A DNA stretch of 64,000 nt, from assembly GCA_028280195.1 (NCBI GenBank), contig JANQMH010000079.1, positions 74,452-138,451 of the forward strand. The letters are read 5' to 3'. The notes beneath the pieces are model-generated. The model was not told the DNA's origin and ran no database searches. It saw only the letters and a list, made by a program, of their open reading frames with translations. This stretch comes from Exilibacterium sp. GTDB taxonomy: Bacteria; Pseudomonadota; Gammaproteobacteria; Pseudomonadales; Cellvibrionaceae. Positions 31,417 through 38,978 of this stretch are shown here, one piece after another; position 1 is the first letter of the stretch; each line of letters opens with the position of its first letter. A program made the position numbers and the translations under genes.

Positions 31417-31884
31417 TCAAACCTCCCTGGCCAGGTCCGTGGCAGCCTGTTTGATGGCCGCGCGGACACGCATATAAGTGGCACAGCGGCAAATATTGCC
31501 GGACATGGCCTGGTTGATATCCCCATCATTGGGCTGGGTATTTTTTTCCAGTAAAGCGGTTGCCGACATGATCTGCCCGGACTGGCAGTAGCCGCACTGC
31601 ACCACCGCCAGATCCTCCCACGCGGTTTGCACCGCCGCGGCGGTTTTCGAGTTCAGGCCTTCGATGGTGGTGATCTCCTGCTCAGCCACCGCACTGACCG
31701 GCATCACACAGGAGCGTATCGCCTGGCCATTCATATGCACAGTACAGGCGCCGCACTGCGCTATACCGCAACCAAACTTTGTGCCGGTGAGTTTGAGTTC
31801 GTCGCGGATGACCCACAACAGCGGGGTATCGGGTTCCGCGTTCACCTGGCGACTTTCACCATTGATTTTCAGGGTTATAGACAT
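31417..31884 (-). CDS. [2Fe-2S] small subunit of molybdenum hydroxylase (IorA-like)
   Basis: 155 residues with two [2Fe-2S] sites: the plant-ferredoxin-type cluster C-G-I-A-Q-C-G-A-C...C (~40-62) and the helical cluster C-G-Y-C-Q-S-G...C-R-C (~99-136). It carries electrons from the Mo centre of the large subunit. AAGGATTTAAT precedes the ATG. It has no signal peptide, so it should be exported by hitch-hiking on the Tat signal of the large subunit, as known for such pairs. The two genes form an operon. Confidence 0.92.
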   Translation of the reverse strand: MSITLKINGESRQVNAEPDTPLLWVIRDELKLTGTKFGCGIAQCGACTVHMNGQAIRSCVMPVSAVAEQEITTIEGLNSKTAAAVQTAWEDLAVVQCGYCQSGQIMSATALLEKNTQPNDGDINQAMSGNICRCATYMRVRAAIKQAATDLAREV

Positions 31885-32105
31885 ATTAAATCCTTACGTT
31901 TCAGGCGTGGTCAACGAGCAGCCGTCATTACGGTTTAGTGAAATGTTTATTTTTACGCCAAAGCAGGCGCCGGTTTTTGATATATAGAGTAAATAGGGAA
32001 GAAGGTACGCTCAATACGCAACGTTAACGGGATAGAATCCAAAGTGCAACAGAGATACCCGTTATACCCTAAGCACTCTCGATACGCTAATACTGGGGCA
32101 GCGCA

Positions 32106-33638
32106 GTGAATATCAGGATTCACGCTCTTATCGAATTTGGCACCCGCGTGACCGGCGCCGCGGCGGTCGTCCTGTTACTGTCGGCAGGCGGTTGCGGCGG
32201 GGCGCCCGGCGACGCCAACCGCAGCGACGGCCGGGACGACAGCCGGATTGCCGCAAAACTCGGCGAGCGGGTGATTACACTGGATGAAGTGGACGCCGCT
32301 GTCGAGCTGCAACTGTATGATCTCAGCGAGTCGATCTACCAGCTGCGCAGAGCCAGCCTGGATCAGCTGCTCGACACGGCCGGCGCCCCCGCCGGGGCAG
32401 TGGTTTATCTGACCCCGCCGGTGCGCCCGCGACTGGATCTGCCGCGGGACGACCGGCCGCTGAGAGGCGCGGCGGCGGCGCCGGTGCGGCTGTCGGTGTT
32501 CTGCAGTTACCAGTCCTCCCATTGCGTGCGCCTGCAACCGATACTGATCGCCCTGCTGCAAGAATACGACACGCGCATCAGTCTCGCCTACTACGACCTC
32601 CCCCAGGCCTTTCACCGCCACGGGCAGTTGCTGGCCGAAGCGGTGCGCTGCGCCGGCGAACAGGGGGCAAAATGGAAACTTCAGGACCATATACTGGCGC
32701 GGGTGGACAATATCGATCGCGTCAAATTGCTCGATATAGCCGCCCGCCTGCAGCTGGACACGGACCTGCTCGATACCTGCCTGACCGAGCGGCGCTACCG
32801 CGGGGCTGTCGAGCGCGACCGGGCGCTGGCCGGCAAACTGGGCATCAAAGGCGTGCCGGTCACATTTGTCAACGGTATTTATCTGCGCGGTTCGCAGTCT
32901 GTCGATACCTTCAGCGATATCATCGACCGCGAACTGATCAGCCTGGGACTGGCACCCCGGCTCCCGACCAGTGACAAGCTGGTGCTGTCCAGGCTGCCGA
33001 TAAAAATGGTTGCATCCAGCGTCAGCAACGACCCCGAGCGCTCGAAGGCACTGCTGGAGATCGAGGCAAAATCGGCGAATTTTTTTCAAACCGGCGATAT
33101 TCTGCTGCCGCAGGTGACATTGCAGCTGATCGACCACGACGGCATCATTATCGACAATCGGGGCAGGCTGGAACTGGTCAGGCTGTGGACGGCAGGCAGC
33201 GACAGAAACATTGCCGGCTCTCGCGATATTTCTCTATATGCCGATACGGCAGGCACCGTTGCCAGCGCCGAAGATGTGCAGTCACAAACCGATACCCTGC
33301 GCCTGCCCAAACCCACCGCGGTGTTGCCGCTGTCGAGGAATTGGGTCGACAGCAAGTTGCTGCAGCAGGTCGAACTGGAGCAGCAGATTGAAAAGGGCGA
33401 GCACAGGGTCGAGGGGCACAATCTAATGAAACTGTCCCGCGGCGATCTGGACGAATTCTACCAGCTGCTGGGAATGGAACCCGGCGATGTACTGATGATG
33501 GTCGATAGCGACTGGGTGCACAGTGGCCACAACCCGCTTTGGGAGGCGCTCAGAACACGGGACAATGTGACTGCGGTAGTTATGCGCAAGGGGATGCCGG
33601 TTGTGTACCAGTATCATATCGAAGCAGACGGCGAGTAG
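32106..33638 (+). CDS. Lipoprotein with DsbA-like domain and C-terminal PDZ/GspC-like domain
   Basis: 510 residues from GTG 32106. The leader has a hydrophobic core and a Cys at residue 30 (L-S-A-G-G-C), consistent with a lipoprotein. Residues ~45-90 resemble the SurA-type N-terminal helix pair (V-I-T-L-D-E-V-D-A-A-V). Residues ~125-275 are a thioredoxin-4/DsbA fold with the cis-Pro loop G-V-P-V-T-F (P250), but the active site reads F-C-S-Y-Q-S-S-H-C: the usual first Cys of CxxC is Ser (136) and an extra Cys sits at 132. The last ~85 residues look like a PDZ domain close to the GspC C-terminus (L-L-G-M-E-P-G-D-V-L). No neighbour explains it. A redox chaperone or secretion role is a guess. Confidence 0.7.
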   Translation: MNIRIHALIEFGTRVTGAAAVVLLLSAGGCGGAPGDANRSDGRDDSRIAAKLGERVITLDEVDAAVELQLYDLSESIYQLRRASLDQLLDTAGAPAGAVVYLTPPVRPRLDLPRDDRPLRGAAAAPVRLSVFCSYQSSHCVRLQPILIALLQEYDTRISLAYYDLPQAFHRHGQLLAEAVRCAGEQGAKWKLQDHILARVDNIDRVKLLDIAARLQLDTDLLDTCLTERRYRGAVERDRALAGKLGIKGVPVTFVNGIYLRGSQSVDTFSDIIDRELISLGLAPRLPTSDKLVLSRLPIKMVASSVSNDPERSKALLEIEAKSANFFQTGDILLPQVTLQLIDHDGIIIDNRGRLELVRLWTAGSDRNIAGSRDISLYADTAGTVASAEDVQSQTDTLRLPKPTAVLPLSRNWVDSKLLQQVELEQQIEKGEHRVEGHNLMKLSRGDLDEFYQLLGMEPGDVLMMVDSDWVHSGHNPLWEALRTRDNVTAVVMRKGMPVVYQYHIEADGE

Positions 33639-33968
33639 AGTTGACAAGCTGTGGATTTTTTTACCGGCACCGGAGATCGAAGCGGGAATTGAGGTAGTTA
33701 TATAAGTAAAAAAGCGCGCAACAATCGGCTTGCCTGCTTAGTTTTGAAAAAAGTTTCCGTGCCAACAACGAACTGCTGAGATGGCAATTGTAGTGCTTAT
33801 TTTTTGGCATAACGGTAGAGGCACAAACCTGCTCGAGCGACACATATCTCGAATATGGCACCAACCCCTCCCCACTTGCAGTGACACACCGAACCAAGAA
33901 AAAGGGGTCAGAAAAAGGGGTCGGTGCCACCGCGGCCCGCGCCGTGTGGCACTCCCCCACCAATCCCC
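33639..33968. other. Intergenic region downstream of the DsbA-PDZ gene
   Basis: 330 bp between convergent genes. A minus-strand frame of 100 codons exists but has no plausible protein features and runs through a repeat. The right half contains small element B (33880-33953). The left half shows nothing recognised. Confidence 0.55.
33880..33953. repeat. Small element B with terminal inverted repeats
   Basis: 74-bp element. The left end AGTGACACACCG and the reverse complement of the right end AGTGCCACACGG match at 10 of 12 positions. Inside are two direct copies of AAAAAGGGGTC. Both ends match element A (2667-2834) at 16 of 17 (left) and most positions of the right end. It looks like a short non-autonomous mobile or REP-type element. 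Confidence 0.6.
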
Positions 33969-34940
33969 CTACTTATCGGGATTCGAATTCCACATCAAAT
34001 CCGCAATGATATTCTGCCCCTGCACGCTGGGATGGAAGCAATCACCGCCGTCGATATCATCCTGGCCAAACTGAAAAGTACCGGTCGAGGCGGTATTCTC
34101 ATCCACATAGTCCGCCACCACCTCGATACCGCGCGGATTGCGTCCATTGCTGTTACTGTTATAAGCCGCCGACTCCTCAACCAGAATTTCATTGTAGCGA
34201 CGCTGCACATTGGCAACCGCTGCCAGCCGCTGTGCGGCGTTTTCGCCATTGAGCGAACTGCCGCTGGTGGCGATGGTGCAGATATCAAAAGTATTCCAGA
34301 CACTCTCGCAATTGACGCGCGAGGTGGACGCCTGTTTGGCAAGACCTGCCGCGCGCAGGTCCTGCACCCGCGGTACGCTGCCAAAATAAACGGTCGAACC
34401 CAGCGGCAGGCCGTTCATCAGAATATCCAGCCCGGCGCGCACGGCGCCGCGCCACTGGCTCTCGGTATACAGGGGATCACCGCAATTGGCCGGATCAGTG
34501 CAGTCGCGACTGCAGATGTCGTTGCCGCCGAGCAGTACTTCGACATGATCGGGGGTATTGGTTTGCGCGACAATACTGCTGGCCTGGGCGATGAAGTTAT
34601 TACTGCCGCCGCGCATTTCCGACCCCGACTCGGCCGCATCTTTGTTGGCCAGGATGGCGGGGTCCAAACGCTTATATTTGTCGTGAACGCTGTCGACTTC
34701 ACGCCGGTTGCCGTCAAACCAGGAGCGCCGCGGCTGGTCGCCACCGAGCAGGCACAACAAATCGAAGAAAGACGTATTGCCGGTACAGTTGGCGGCAAAA
34801 GCCATGGTGATACTGTCACCGGCGGCAGTGATATTGGCCGGCGTATCGGCCCGCGACACGCCGGAAAGGCCAAATACCGTTGCAGTCAACAGAGAAAAAA
34901 ATACAGAAAATTTGCGTATTGACACCATCGTTGTGCGCAT
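33969..34940 (-). CDS. SGNH/GDSL-family hydrolase, exported
   Basis: 323 residues from ATG 34938-34940, chosen because GGAGGTGAGTG lies just upstream. Signal peptide about 1-31 (ends S-R-A). SGNH blocks: A-A-G-D-S-I-T (block I, catalytic Ser), L-L-G-G-N-D-I (block III, Asn), and D-C-F-H-P-S (block V, Asp and His). Six or more cysteines in the mature part suggest disulfides. Such enzymes are esterases or lipases acting in the periplasm or outside the cell. No lipobox and no sorting tail is seen. Confidence 0.85.
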   Translation of the reverse strand: MRTTMVSIRKFSVFFSLLTATVFGLSGVSRADTPANITAAGDSITMAFAANCTGNTSFFDLLCLLGGDQPRRSWFDGNRREVDSVHDKYKRLDPAILANKDAAESGSEMRGGSNNFIAQASSIVAQTNTPDHVEVLLGGNDICSRDCTDPANCGDPLYTESQWRGAVRAGLDILMNGLPLGSTVYFGSVPRVQDLRAAGLAKQASTSRVNCESVWNTFDICTIATSGSSLNGENAAQRLAAVANVQRRYNEILVEESAAYNSNSNGRNPRGIEVVADYVDENTASTGTFQFGQDDIDGGDCFHPSVQGQNIIADLMWNSNPDK

Positions 34941-35156
34941 CACTCACCTCCAGTCACTGTTTCAGGCTGCATTAAAACACAGTTAAATCAAGGCGAGTAC
35001 AGCGCGGACAGCGGCGGCGTTTAAAGCGCGCCAGAGACTAGTTTTCGTTAACTGAAATTGCCGCAGTTTATCCGGCGGTTAAACGCAGTACTGCGATATA
35101 AGTGGGATTTTCAGGTATTTTGCCGCAAACCTATATCTTCACTATAGGCTGGTGGA

Positions 35157-35234
35157 GCTTACAGTTGACAGTTTACAGCTAACAACTGAAACCTCGAGGG
35201 GTAATGCGCCGCTGTAAACTGTTAGCTGTCAGCT
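35157..35234. repeat. Dispersed dyad repeat, copy 2
   Basis: ACAGTTTACAGC at 35168-35179 is the exact reverse complement of GCTGTAAACTGT at 35211-35222. Flanking words (TTACAGTTGACAG, TTAGCTGTCAGCT) match copies at 15811 and 50008. The right arm reaches into the methyltransferase gene and supplies its last codons and stop, so the element appears to have inserted at or expanded into the gene end. The rest of 34941-35156 shows nothing recognised. Confidence 0.65.
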
Positions 35235-35902
35235 TTCAAGCCGACAAACAAGACTGAAGCCGGCTTACCCGTCTGTGGATTCAGGGGTTCACTTACGCGA
35301 GTCAGGGCAAAATCGTTTTCGACAAACAGCTGTGTCCAGCTTTCCAGAGTTCTGAAGTACCACGGCGCGGGATCGGAAAACTCGTCGCTGAAGCCCTGCC
35401 ATGAACCCTCGCGCCAGCCGTCCCGATAGGGCTGGTCGCCACAGGCGACCAGGGGGTGAATGGTTTGTACGATCAAACAGCCCCGCGCATTTAGCAAGCC
35501 GGCAAGGGTCGCAAACAAACCGGCAACGGACTCGCGACCCAGCAGGGAAAAATTGCACACCGCGGTATCGAAGCGTTCATCTGGCGGCCGCTGCGCCATC
35601 TGTTCATAGGACAGGGTGCAATAGCGCCCGCCGCCGAGCTGCCTGGCCGTATCGATCAGCGCCGCCACCGCATCGATGCCCAGCACATCGAGCCCCCTGC
35701 CGGTCAGTTCCCGCACCAGCCAGCCCTCACCGCAGCCGATATCGACAACAGATCGACCGCCCGTCGCGACAACCGCATCGACAATGGCCTGATTGGTGAC
35801 AAGATTGCGACTCTCGATTTGCTGTTCGGCAATCGCCACCGTCCACGGACTGGCGTTTTTATGCCAGGAGTCCAGTATCTTCTCGTCACTCAGCTGTTTC
35901 AT
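35222..35902 (-). CDS. Class I SAM-dependent methyltransferase
   Basis: 226 residues from ATG 35900-35902 (an upstream ATG nine codons earlier would overlap the previous gene). The Rossmann core has motif I V-V-D-I-G-C-G-E-G-W (~55), the acidic residue of motif II in G-I-D-A-V, and C-N-F-S-L-L (motif IV position), the layout of UbiG/BioC-type small-molecule methyltransferases. The substrate cannot be read. It is last in a minus-strand run after MarR, the kynureninase-like, asparaginase-like and lipoprotein genes, 23 bp after the latter. Its C-terminal codons derive from a repeat element. Confidence 0.8.
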   Translation of the reverse strand: MKQLSDEKILDSWHKNASPWTVAIAEQQIESRNLVTNQAIVDAVVATGGRSVVDIGCGEGWLVRELTGRGLDVLGIDAVAALIDTARQLGGGRYCTLSYEQMAQRPPDERFDTAVCNFSLLGRESVAGLFATLAGLLNARGCLIVQTIHPLVACGDQPYRDGWREGSWQGFSDEFSDPAPWYFRTLESWTQLFVENDFALTRVSEPLNPQTGKPASVLFVGLKADS

Positions 35903-35925
35903 GGCCGGCCTGCCGATTATGCATG

Positions 35926-36372
35926 TCACTGAACTGTGAAATTCCCATTGCCCGCCCTGGCCAATAGCACCGCCTCCGCTGCCGCGGGCTTATAATACTG
36001 TATCGCCGCGGCGTCGACCGGCTGTCCAAGCAGCAGCGACAGTTCGCGCGCGATGTGCTGCCGATCGACGGTGACATCGGCTTCCCGCGCCGGCTGCAAC
36101 TCGAGATGTTGCAGTTGTCCAAGGCGCCGCTTGTGTTTTTCAATGGTGGACTTTTGCCCCGGCGGCAGATAGATCGCACCGGTGGTGATATCGACGGCAA
36201 AGGCGACAATGCCGGGAATGATACCGAACAGCAGCCCGGCGGCATCCAGCAACACGATGGTGGGGTCCAACCTGCCGGACTTCTGCCCGACCCGTTCGGG
36301 ATAGAGAAAATAACCACAGGCACTGGTGCTAAGCAGCGCCGCCAGCGTGACAGTACAGACAAGAATTTTCAT
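35926..36372 (-). CDS. Small lipoprotein of unknown function
   Basis: 148 residues from ATG 36370-36372, which opens directly into a lipoprotein signal (M-K-I-L-V-C-T...L-S-T-S-A-C at residue 19). Next come G-Y-F-L-Y-P-E-R, a hydrophobic stretch that could be a membrane helix (~35-62, L-L-F-G-I-I-P-G-I-V-A-F), and I-Y-L-P-P-G. The Y-P-E-R-x-G-Q and L-P-P-G parts recall a family of uncharacterised gammaproteobacterial lipoproteins; no function is known. Confidence 0.65.
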   Translation of the reverse strand: MKILVCTVTLAALLSTSACGYFLYPERVGQKSGRLDPTIVLLDAAGLLFGIIPGIVAFAVDITTGAIYLPPGQKSTIEKHKRRLGQLQHLELQPAREADVTVDRQHIARELSLLLGQPVDAAAIQYYKPAAAEAVLLARAGNGNFTVQ

Positions 36373-36521
36373 GGCAACCCGGGCGTAGATTAAATTGAAC
36401 CCAGAGGTTAGCAATAATTGTGTGACAATGCGATCTTCAACCCGGAGCTGGCATCAATTTTGCGAACTGTTTTGCGAACTGTGACTTCTTTACGCCGCTT
36501 CCCCAACCTGCGCCCGCACAG

Positions 36522-37019
36522 TCACAGCTCCCGCCCAACCTGCTCAAAGCGCTGCCTGTAGCGGTTTTTCGCCGCCTTGAAAGGGTCGAACACACGGCCG
36601 TTGATGGCGATGTAAACACCTTGTTGCAGCAGCTGTACGGCGGCGATGGCGTAACCGATATTAAATACCGCATCGGTAAACCGCAGCCGCGCCGGCTGCA
36701 TGGCACCGGTCAGTACAATGGTCTTGCCGGGAATATCCGCCAGCGCCTGCGCGGTTTCCACCATGGTATCGGTGCCGTGGGTCACCAGTACCTTCGACTC
36801 CGCGGCGCTGCTTATTCTATCCCGGATTGCCTGCCGGTCGCCCGGCGTTATATCCAGGCTGTCTTTTTTCAATACCGATTCGATGGCAAAGTCGAAACTG
36901 ACATTGGCCTCCTGCAGACATTCCTGCAGCGGCGAGTCGCCCACTTGGAACTCGCTGTTGGCATCGAAGTAAATTTTATCGATGGTGCCGCCGGTAGTGA
37001 AGATTTTAATCGACTGCAT
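36522..37019 (-). CDS. Asparaginase-like protein consisting of the N-terminal domain only
   Basis: 165 residues from ATG 37017-37019, about half the normal ~330. It retains both catalytic blocks: T-T-G-G-T-I-D-K (~8-15) with the nucleophile Thr, and V-T-H-G-T-D-T-M (~77-84) with the Thr-Asp pair, then I-V-L-T-G-A-M. It ends where the C-terminal asparaginase domain would begin, and no remnant of that domain is seen downstream. Stand-alone N-terminal-domain proteins exist in many proteobacteria. It lies 25 bp after the kynureninase-like gene. Activity as an asparaginase is uncertain. Confidence 0.78.
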   Translation of the reverse strand: MQSIKIFTTGGTIDKIYFDANSEFQVGDSPLQECLQEANVSFDFAIESVLKKDSLDITPGDRQAIRDRISSAAESKVLVTHGTDTMVETAQALADIPGKTIVLTGAMQPARLRFTDAVFNIGYAIAAVQLLQQGVYIAINGRVFDPFKAAKNRYRQRFEQVGREL

Positions 37020-37044
37020 AAAACTGATCCACTGCTGACAAACC

Positions 37045-38259
37045 TCATTTGCCGCCGAACTGACCCAGTACCTCAGCAAAAATACCCAGCGCCTGCTCGA
37101 TCTGCCGATCCGACAAATACGGCGCCGGCCCCAGGCGCAGTATATCACCGCGATAATCGCAGCTCACCCCACGCTCCTTCAAACCGGCGCGGATACGTTC
37201 GGCATGGGGCGATTGCAGCGCGAGAAAGCCGGCGCGGCTGGCCGCCGGTACGGCGTGTCGCAAACGGATAATGCGGCTGTCGACATCCAGTGCCTCGAAC
37301 CCCGCTACCAGCAGGCCTATCTGGTGCTGGGAAATCTGTCGCAGCAGTGCCGGTGTCAGCTGCTGATCGCGAAAAAAGCGCATCACTTCTGCAGCGCGAT
37401 AGTGGCTGGTGGGGTCGTAAGTCGAGCCGGCAAAACGCTCTGCGCCGGCGCCGTAGCGGGTCTGCTGCGCAGCGGCCTGGGCCAGTTCGCCAAACTCACC
37501 GAACCAGCCGGTGGCGATCGGCCGCAGCTGGCAGCCGGCGGGAAAGCGCAAAAAACAGTTGCCCTCCCCCAACTGGCAATATTTATAGCCGCCGCTCACC
37601 ACAAAGGCCCGTTGCAGGCCGTGCTCGCGCAGGGAGAAAGGCACGACGTTCAAGCTGTGGTAGGCATCCACCAGCAACTCGCAGCCAACCCGGTCACAGG
37701 CGGCCGCCACCGGCGAAAAGTTCCCGCCGATAATGCCAGAATCGAAAAACACATGGGAGCACAATACCGCGGCAGTGCGGTCGTCAACTGCGGCGGCCAG
37801 GCGCGGCATAAAGCTGTCGAACGGCTCACTTGGCACCCGCACCACTTCCACACCTTCCTCCTCCAGTCGCCCCAGCAGTCGCCGCAGGGTGTGAAATTCA
37901 CTGCCGCTGCTGACCAGGCGCGGTCGCCGGCGCAGATCCAGTGCCGAGAGAAAGCGCAGCACCAGCTCGAAGGTGTTCTGGCCGAGTGCGATATGGCCGT
38001 CGTCGTCCTGCAGCAGCGCGCTAAAACCCCGCTCTACCTCGGCGGCCCTGGCGGCAGCACGCTCCCACTTGTCATCCACCCACTGCGCCGCATCGAGCCA
38101 GGCCTGCTGCTGGCCCTGCAGACCACAGTCGGGCCAGGCCTGGTGCGAGTGGCCGGTCAGCAGCAGCCGCTCAGCCACGGCAAAATGCCGGTAATGCTCG
38201 GCCAGGCGGTTGGGCCAACGGCGAAACGCCGTCAAGTCATTGCCCTGTTGCTCATTCAT
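37045..38259 (-). CDS. Kynureninase-like PLP enzyme (class V aminotransferase fold)
   Basis: 404 residues from ATG 38257-38259, which overlaps the MarR stop by 8 nt. Fold-type I PLP enzyme: G-Q-N-T-F-E-L-V (phosphate loop side), S-S-G-S-E-F-H-T-L-R-R, D-S-G-I-I-G, V-D-A-Y-H-S-L (PLP-binding Asp), and the Schiff-base lysine in S-G-G-Y-K-Y-C-Q-L-G-E-G. The spacing and these motifs resemble kynureninase, which splits kynurenine to anthranilate and alanine, more than cysteine desulfurases. Tryptophan dioxygenase and kynurenine formamidase are not nearby, so the substrate could differ. It is part of the MarR-headed operon. Confidence 0.72.
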   Translation of the reverse strand: MNEQQGNDLTAFRRWPNRLAEHYRHFAVAERLLLTGHSHQAWPDCGLQGQQQAWLDAAQWVDDKWERAAARAAEVERGFSALLQDDDGHIALGQNTFELVLRFLSALDLRRRPRLVSSGSEFHTLRRLLGRLEEEGVEVVRVPSEPFDSFMPRLAAAVDDRTAAVLCSHVFFDSGIIGGNFSPVAAACDRVGCELLVDAYHSLNVVPFSLREHGLQRAFVVSGGYKYCQLGEGNCFLRFPAGCQLRPIATGWFGEFGELAQAAAQQTRYGAGAERFAGSTYDPTSHYRAAEVMRFFRDQQLTPALLRQISQHQIGLLVAGFEALDVDSRIIRLRHAVPAASRAGFLALQSPHAERIRAGLKERGVSCDYRGDILRLGPAPYLSDRQIEQALGIFAEVLGQFGGK

Positions 38260-38746
38260 CAGCACTGCCCCGCCCCGCCGCCAACCCGTGTTCGAGCCAG
38301 GACAGCGCCCGGGCATTCATGCGGTCCAGCATATCGTGCAACAGCGCCACCTCTTCGGCATTCCAGTTTTCGAGCAGATCCCGCTCGTAGGATTTCGCCA
38401 GCGGCACGATGCGGTGGTAGATGACCTCTCCGGCCTCGGACAGGTTGAGAATCCAGCGGCGCCGGTCACTGCTGTGCTCGTCCCGGGTGATATAGCCCCG
38501 ATCCAGCAACAGTGCCACCGCCCGGCTGATCGCCACTTTGTCCATAGCCGTTTTTTCCACCAACTCGGCGGCCACCAGCCCCGGATAGCGCCCGAGAATG
38601 GCCATTACCCGCCAGGCCGGCATGCTCAGCTGAAAACGCTCGCCGTAATCGGCAGCAATGGCATTGCTGACCCGGTTGGAGAGAATGGAAAGCCGGTACG
38701 GCAAAAAATGCTCGAGATGCAGCTCATCGACCACTTGATCAGACAT
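38252..38746 (-). CDS. MarR-family transcriptional regulator
   Basis: 164 residues from ATG 38744-38746 (GGGGGAAAAT upstream; an in-frame TTG lies 4 codons earlier). Winged helix: L-S-M-P-A-W-R-V-M-A-I-L-G-R-Y-P-G-L-V-A-A-E-L-V-E-K-T (split over helices 2-3), then recognition helix K-V-A-I-S-R-A-V-A-L-L and wing R-D-E-H-S-S-D-R-R-R-W-I-L. It heads the operon with the kynureninase-like gene and is divergent from the 4-HPPD gene. Two dyads in the shared promoter are its probable operators, so it may repress both aromatic amino-acid units. Confidence 0.9.
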   Translation of the reverse strand: MSDQVVDELHLEHFLPYRLSILSNRVSNAIAADYGERFQLSMPAWRVMAILGRYPGLVAAELVEKTAMDKVAISRAVALLLDRGYITRDEHSSDRRRWILNLSEAGEVIYHRIVPLAKSYERDLLENWNAEEVALLHDMLDRMNARALSWLEHGLAAGRGSADE

Positions 38747-38769
38747 ATTTTCCCCCAAGGCTTGCCATT

Positions 38770-38807
38770 AGTTTCTCATGTAACTACTATTGGTTTCATT
38801 TGTAACC
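38770..38807. promoter_or_regulatory. Two tandem MarR-type operators
   Basis: Two 16-bp dyads with the same plan: AGTT-N8-AACT (38770-38785; extends to TAGTT/AACTA) and GGTT-N8-AACC (38792-38807), with starts 22 bp apart, i.e. about two helical turns on the same face. They sit just upstream of marR, in the region shared with the divergent 4-HPPD gene. Short dyads of this size are typical MarR sites. Confidence 0.6.
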
Positions 38808-38978
38808 TTATGTCAGCTCACTGCCGCGAGTCAGCAAAAGCTGACAGTTTATAACCCTTAACACATTGATTATAGCTTCTGACCGGATAATTCGGCTGTA
38901 TTGATAAGCCAGGCTTATAAGGCAGGCCATTTTAGCAATGTGATTTCAGAGACATCAGTGATTCGAGGAGATAGAAAG

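Noticed and set aside
33661..33963. 100-codon minus-strand frame between the DsbA-PDZ and SGNH genes
   Set aside because: Runs through repeat element B, has no ribosome-binding site and no protein-like pattern.
36522..37019. Frameshifted full-length asparaginase
   Set aside because: No trace of the C-terminal asparaginase domain in any frame downstream (36373-36521 is too short and the lipoprotein gene follows).
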